DNA of 8,670 nucleotides from DAOUKH01 sp034420775 (GTDB lineage: Bacteria; Chloroflexota; Dehalococcoidia; SHYB01). The translations under genes were made by a program, and so were the position numbers. Positions 6,427 to 8,670 of the stretch are shown here, piece after piece. The DNA lies in assembly GCA_034420775.1 (NCBI GenBank), contig DAOUKZ010000033.1, positions 1 through 8,670 of the forward strand. Direction: 5' to 3'. Below the pieces are notes generated by a model. It saw only the letters and a list, made by a program, of their open reading frames with translations, made no database searches and was not told the origin of the DNA. Position 1 is the first letter of the stretch. The number at the start of each line of letters is the position of its first letter.

Positions 6427-7641
6427 ATGCCATTGATGAACGAGCCCCGCGCCAAGCAGAAGATCGAGGAGTACGGGCTGGACGCGCTCGTCGCGACCAC
6501 GAAGCCGAACTTCCACTACATCGCCGGCTGGGACTCGGACTCCTGGCTCTGGGGCCTGGGGAACATGGCCATCTATCCGGCCGATGACGACCAGAAGCCC
6601 GTCCTCCTGATCCCCAACAACGAGCTTGGTCTCCACGGCCTCGACCCCGATTGGAAGCCCGAGCTTCGCACCTTCGGCAAGGAGCTCTCCTTCGAGCTTC
6701 CGCCGGGCTACGAGCCGCACCCCGGCGAGCAGCGCTTCATCGACAACCACGCCGAGGGCAGCCAGCACAATTGGATGGACCGCCTCGAAGCCCTTGGTGA
6801 GACGCTCGTCGAGAAGGGCTACCGGAACGCCAGGATCGGCGTCGACGACCCGCGCATCGCCGAGTATCTGAAGGAGCAGGGCTACTCGCAGGGCGAGATC
6901 GTCGACTCGCAGTCCATCTTCCGGGACATCCGCGTGGTGAAGACGCCGCAAGAGATCGAGATCATGCGCAAGGCGAACGAGATCAACCTCGCCGGCATGC
7001 TCGAAGTGAACCGGGCGGTGAAGGAAGGCGCGACCTGGAACGACGCGCTCATCGCCCACGACGTCTACCTCGCCAAGCACGACATCATGCGCACCGTCGG
7101 CGTGCGGATCAGCCGCGTCGGCAAGCTCGGCCTCTGCATGCTCCACCCCAAGGATTTCGAGGGCTACATGCCCAAGTCCGGCGACCTCGTGCGCTTCGAC
7201 TTCGAGGGCATCTACGAGGGCTACTGGACCGACCTCGGCCGGTCCTTCGTCATCGGGGAGCCGAACGACTACCAGCTCAAGATCTACAACGCGATCCTCG
7301 AGGCGCGCAACGAGGCGTTCCGGAACGCCAAGCCCGGCGTCTCCGCCAACGAACTCTGCTCGACGGCCCTACAGAACATCGAGAAGTTCCGCGTGAAGAC
7401 GGAGACCGCCGGCCACGGCCGGCAGATGGCGTGGTCGCACGTCATCGGCCTTGAGCTCTACGAAAAGTGGTGCTGGTATCCGCGCGGCGACTTCATCATG
7501 GAAGAGGGCATGGTCTTCAACTACGAGACGCCCTACGCGCAGATCGGCTTCGGCGGGATGCAGCTCGAGGACACGTTCCTGGTGACCAAGGACGGCGCGG
7601 TCGACCTGTCGCCGATGAACCGGGAGCTGGTTTCGATCTAG
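6427..7641 (+). CDS. M24-family metallohydrolase (Xaa-Pro peptidase/creatinase-like)
   Basis: A 404-residue two-domain protein: a creatinase/prolidase-type N-terminal domain (about 1-165) and a pita-bread catalytic domain (about 172-395). All five dinuclear-metal ligands are visible: D258 and D269 (11 apart, in FDFEG...YWTDLGRSF), H338 (SHVIGL), E367 (NYETPY) and E381 (LEDTFLV). H240 matches the active-site His in the LHY-type motif. The second conserved His after HVIG is Y345. The start is supported by AAGGAAG (6414-6420), 6 nt before the ATG. The family includes aminopeptidase P, prolidase, creatinase, ectoine hydrolase (DoeA) and the DMSP lyase DddP, so the reaction could be hydrolysis of a C-N bond in a small molecule. 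It is transcribed divergently from the CoA-transferases, which suggests shared regulation. Confidence 0.92.
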   Translation: MPLMNEPRAKQKIEEYGLDALVATTKPNFHYIAGWDSDSWLWGLGNMAIYPADDDQKPVLLIPNNELGLHGLDPDWKPELRTFGKELSFELPPGYEPHPGEQRFIDNHAEGSQHNWMDRLEALGETLVEKGYRNARIGVDDPRIAEYLKEQGYSQGEIVDSQSIFRDIRVVKTPQEIEIMRKANEINLAGMLEVNRAVKEGATWNDALIAHDVYLAKHDIMRTVGVRISRVGKLGLCMLHPKDFEGYMPKSGDLVRFDFEGIYEGYWTDLGRSFVIGEPNDYQLKIYNAILEARNEAFRNAKPGVSANELCSTALQNIEKFRVKTETAGHGRQMAWSHVIGLELYEKWCWYPRGDFIMEEGMVFNYETPYAQIGFGGMQLEDTFLVTKDGAVDLSPMNRELVSI

Positions 7642-7673
7642 GGCGCAGCGCCTGGGGGACTGCCCTCCCTCAG

Positions 7674-7692
7674 TTTCCCCCAGAGGGGGGAG
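7674..7692. repeat. C-run/G-run hairpin 1
   Basis: CCCCC (7677-7681) and GGGGG (7685-7689) flank a 3-nt AGA loop. With one A-T and two G-U pairs the stem extends to 8. The 11-bp TGCCCTCCCTC repeat lies immediately upstream at 7661-7671. No T-tract follows, so a terminator role is uncertain. Confidence 0.5.
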
Positions 7693-7705
7693 AGGCCGGA
7701 GGAGA

Positions 7706-7735
7706 GGGCGATTCCTGAATCGCCCCTACGGGAGA
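7706..7735 (+). repeat. REP-like palindrome, copy 1
   Basis: A perfect 9-bp inverted repeat, GGGCGATTC (7706-7714) and GAATCGCCC (7717-7725), with a CT loop, followed by CTACGGGAGA to 7735. The tail CGCCCC-T-ACGGGAGA recurs at 8328-8342 with a single change and also follows a GGGCG-type hairpin there. This looks like a dispersed palindromic element. Confidence 0.65.
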
Positions 7736-7759
7736 AAACCACCCGGCCCGGCCCCTCCG

Positions 7760-7778
7760 ACGCGCCCGTTGGGCGCGT
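7760..7778. repeat. GC-rich inverted repeat
   Basis: ACGCGCCC (7760-7767) and GGGCGCGT (7771-7778) form a perfect 8-bp stem around a GTT loop. The CCCGTTGGGCGC core resembles the reverse complement of the sequence just after the copy 2 REP-like hairpin, so it may belong to the same repeat family. It is not followed by a T-run. Confidence 0.55.
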
Positions 7779-7779
7779 G

Positions 7780-7810
7780 CCCTCCCTCTGTCCCTCCCAA
7801 GAGGGAGGGA
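7780..7810. repeat. CCCTCCC/GGGAGGG hairpin 2
   Basis: TCCCTCCC (7791-7798) and GGGAGGGA (7803-7810) form an 8-bp stem with an AAGA loop. An alternative pairing joins CCCTCCCTC (7780-7788) to GAGGGAGGG (7801-7809). It overlaps the second copy of the 11-bp direct repeat. Downstream on the + strand is GGTTTAAGG, too few T residues for a confident intrinsic terminator. Confidence 0.5.
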
Positions 7811-7842
7811 GGTTTAAGGGGGAGTGGACCCTCTAGCGGAGC

Positions 7843-8268
7843 CTACTCTCTGGGTTCGGCGAGGCCGAGCTGGAGCCACGTGCCCAGGTCGTCCATGATG
7901 TCCCAGTGCTCGACGAACTTGCCGTCCTTTATGCGGAAGATGTCCATCGAGCGCTTGCGTAGCTTCTTGCCCGTGGCGGGCAGGCCGAGGTACTCGCCGA
8001 GGTGGGTGGCCTCCGAGCTGGTGCGCACCCAGACCGCGTCGCCCTCGGCGCACATGTCCTCGATCACGATGCGGCTGTCGGGGAAGGCCTCGGACGCCTG
8101 GCGAAGGAACTGTTTGACCCCTTCGATGCCCGGCTTGAGGTTGTCGCGGTCGGGGTGATGGTGCACGTAGTCCGGCGAGAAGATCTCGTCGACCAAGTCG
8201 AGGTTCCAGCCGTTGAGCAGCTCGTCGAAGTGCCGCCGGACGAGCGCCTTGTTCTCTTCGATGCCCAT
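7843..8268 (-). CDS. SnoaL-like (NTF2-fold) protein, ester-cyclase type
   Basis: A 141-residue protein of the usual size for SnoaL-like/NTF2-fold proteins, a cone-shaped fold that includes polyketide cyclases, hydrolases and isomerases. Visible family patterns are NKALVRRHFDEL near the N terminus (6-17), SPDYVHHHP (31-39), GIEGVKQFLRQASEAFPD (47-64), the WVRTSSEATHLGEYLGLPATGKK region (80-102) and DIFRIKDGKFVEHWDIMD (109-126). Candidate pocket residues are H36-H38, D109, H121 and D123. A GGGGGA ribosome site just upstream of the ATG supports the start. The gene follows the partial SDR on the same strand after 87 nt and lies between two REP-like palindromes. Its reaction is not predictable; many such proteins in catabolic regions remain uncharacterised. 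Confidence 0.9.
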   Translation of the reverse strand: MGIEENKALVRRHFDELLNGWNLDLVDEIFSPDYVHHHPDRDNLKPGIEGVKQFLRQASEAFPDSRIVIEDMCAEGDAVWVRTSSEATHLGEYLGLPATGKKLRKRSMDIFRIKDGKFVEHWDIMDDLGTWLQLGLAEPRE

Positions 8269-8311
8269 GTGTTCCCCCTTGGAGAGACCCGTGCTTAGCC
8301 TGGCGCGGAGC

Positions 8312-8342
8312 GGGCGCCTACAAGAGGCGCCCCAACGGGAGA
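8312..8342 (+). repeat. REP-like palindrome, copy 2
   Basis: A perfect 8-bp inverted repeat, GGGCGCCT (8312-8319) and AGGCGCCC (8325-8332), with a 5-nt ACAAG loop, followed by CAACGGGAGA to 8342. The outer GGGCG/CGCCC pairs and the ACGGGAGA tail match copy 1, while the inner stem bases differ on both arms yet stay paired. It also sits just downstream of the minus-strand partial SDR stop, so it could act as a hairpin terminator, although no T-run follows in that direction. Confidence 0.65.
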
Positions 8343-8355
8343 CGAGGGGGCCTCC

Positions 8356-8670
8356 CTAGAGCATGTGGGCGCCACCGTCGACCATGAAGGTCTGGCCGGT
8401 GATGTAGTCGGCGTCCTCGCTGCAGAGAAAGACGGCGGTGCGCCCGATGTCCCGCTCCGGGTCGCCGACGCGGCGCATCGGAATCTGGGCGGCCCGCTCG
8501 CGTATCCACTCCTCGGGGTCCTCGCCTTCGCCCACGAGGGCGTTCTGAGGCGTGAGCGCGGAGGGGGAGATGTTGTTGACGTTGATGCCGTACTTGCCCC
8601 ACTCGACGGCGGCGGTGCGGGTGAGCGCCCGGATCGCCTCCTTGTTGGCGTTGTAGGCGGCGGCGCCGGG
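8356..8670 (-). CDS. Short-chain dehydrogenase/reductase (SDR-3), C-terminal part only
   Basis: An open minus-strand frame runs from the right edge to a TAG at 8356-8358 and encodes 104 residues. It begins PGAAAYNANKEA, so the catalytic YxxxK (YNANK) is present at residues 6-10 of the fragment. NVNNISPSALTP, a proposed substrate-loop region and DYITGQTFMVDGG near the C terminus are characteristic of classical SDRs. The cofactor-binding half and the catalytic Ser lie outside the window. It is not close to SDR-1 or SDR-2 in the visible part beyond family positions. It probably forms a minus-strand unit with the SnoaL-like gene, although the 87-nt gap with a hairpin may separate them. Substrate unknown. 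Confidence 0.9.
   Translation of the reverse strand, partial: PGAAAYNANKEAIRALTRTAAVEWGKYGINVNNISPSALTPQNALVGEGEDPEEWIRERAAQIPMRRVGDPERDIGRTAVFLCSEDADYITGQTFMVDGGAHML

Larger units (their letters stand above)
7642..7842. other. Hairpin- and repeat-rich intergenic region between convergent genes
   Basis: These 201 bp separate the convergent M24 and SnoaL-like genes. I see no coding frame with a ribosome site. The space holds at least four inverted repeats and an 11-bp direct repeat, TGCCCTCCCTC, at 7661-7671 and 7778-7788, each followed by a C-run/G-run hairpin. Transcription from both sides probably ends here, but no hairpin is followed by a clear T-run. Confidence 0.7.

Noticed and set aside
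6361..7146. 261-codon minus-strand open frame opposite the M24 gene
   Set aside because: It is opposite a gene with all metal ligands intact and its translation matches no family I recognise.
6427..7641. Naming the M24 gene as DMSP lyase (dddP) or ectoine hydrolase (doeA)
   Set aside because: The metal site is common to the whole family, and I see no residues specific to either enzyme or accompanying pathway genes.
7791..7820. Confident intrinsic terminator for the M24 gene
   Set aside because: The stem is good but only three T residues follow, and alternative pairings with the repeat exist, so it is listed as a hairpin only.
7642..7842. CRISPR array
   Set aside because: There are only two 11-bp repeat copies without regular spacers or cas genes, so the repeats are hairpin-associated instead.

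Overview
This is a bacterial window, roughly two-thirds G+C by eye, densely packed with CoA-linked and redox catabolic genes. Spacing is tight and most starts are ATG. Nothing in it is diagnostic of a lineage. The G+C content, the gene families (SDR, CaiB/BaiF, MaoC, M24, SnoaL-like) and the short REP-like palindromes fit an uncultivated environmental bacterium such as a Chloroflexota or similar group, but that is a weak inference.

Left block, + strand (1-3837): the tail of an unidentified gene, two tandem paralogous short-chain dehydrogenases (SDR-1, SDR-2), an alpha/beta-hydrolase-fold protein and a two-hotdog MaoC-type dehydratase. Gaps are only 17-25 nt, so this is very probably one operon. 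It converges with no spacer on a minus-strand pair of family III (CaiB/BaiF) CoA-transferases (3838-6290), which are 2 nt apart and probably translationally coupled. A 136-bp divergent region with candidate back-to-back extended -10 promoters separates that pair from a + strand M24 (Xaa-Pro peptidase/creatinase-like) enzyme (6427-7641). A 201-bp hairpin- and repeat-rich intergenic region follows, then a minus-strand SnoaL-like protein and the C-terminal part of a third SDR that runs off the right edge.

Taken together, the middle genes look like part of a CoA-dependent degradation route. A two-subunit CoA-transferase would activate a carboxylic acid, the MaoC protein would hydrate or dehydrate the acyl-CoA, and the SDR pair would oxidise the hydroxyl. 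The hydrolase-fold and M24 proteins would cleave C-C, C-O or C-N bonds. The substrate cannot be read from the sequence.

The most interesting signal is that both paralogous pairs combine one member with a canonical active site and one without. SDR-2 has Ala where SDR-1 has the catalytic Ser. CoA-transferase B has Glu where A has the catalytic Asp. The hydrolase lacks the usual Ser and His, and the MaoC protein has Tyr in place of the usual His. This resembles the BbsCD/BbsEF architecture of anaerobic benzylsuccinate degradation, where heteromeric SDR and CoA-transferase enzymes act and one SDR subunit is inactive. A second signal is a pair of REP-like palindromes with covarying stems that flank the SnoaL-like gene.
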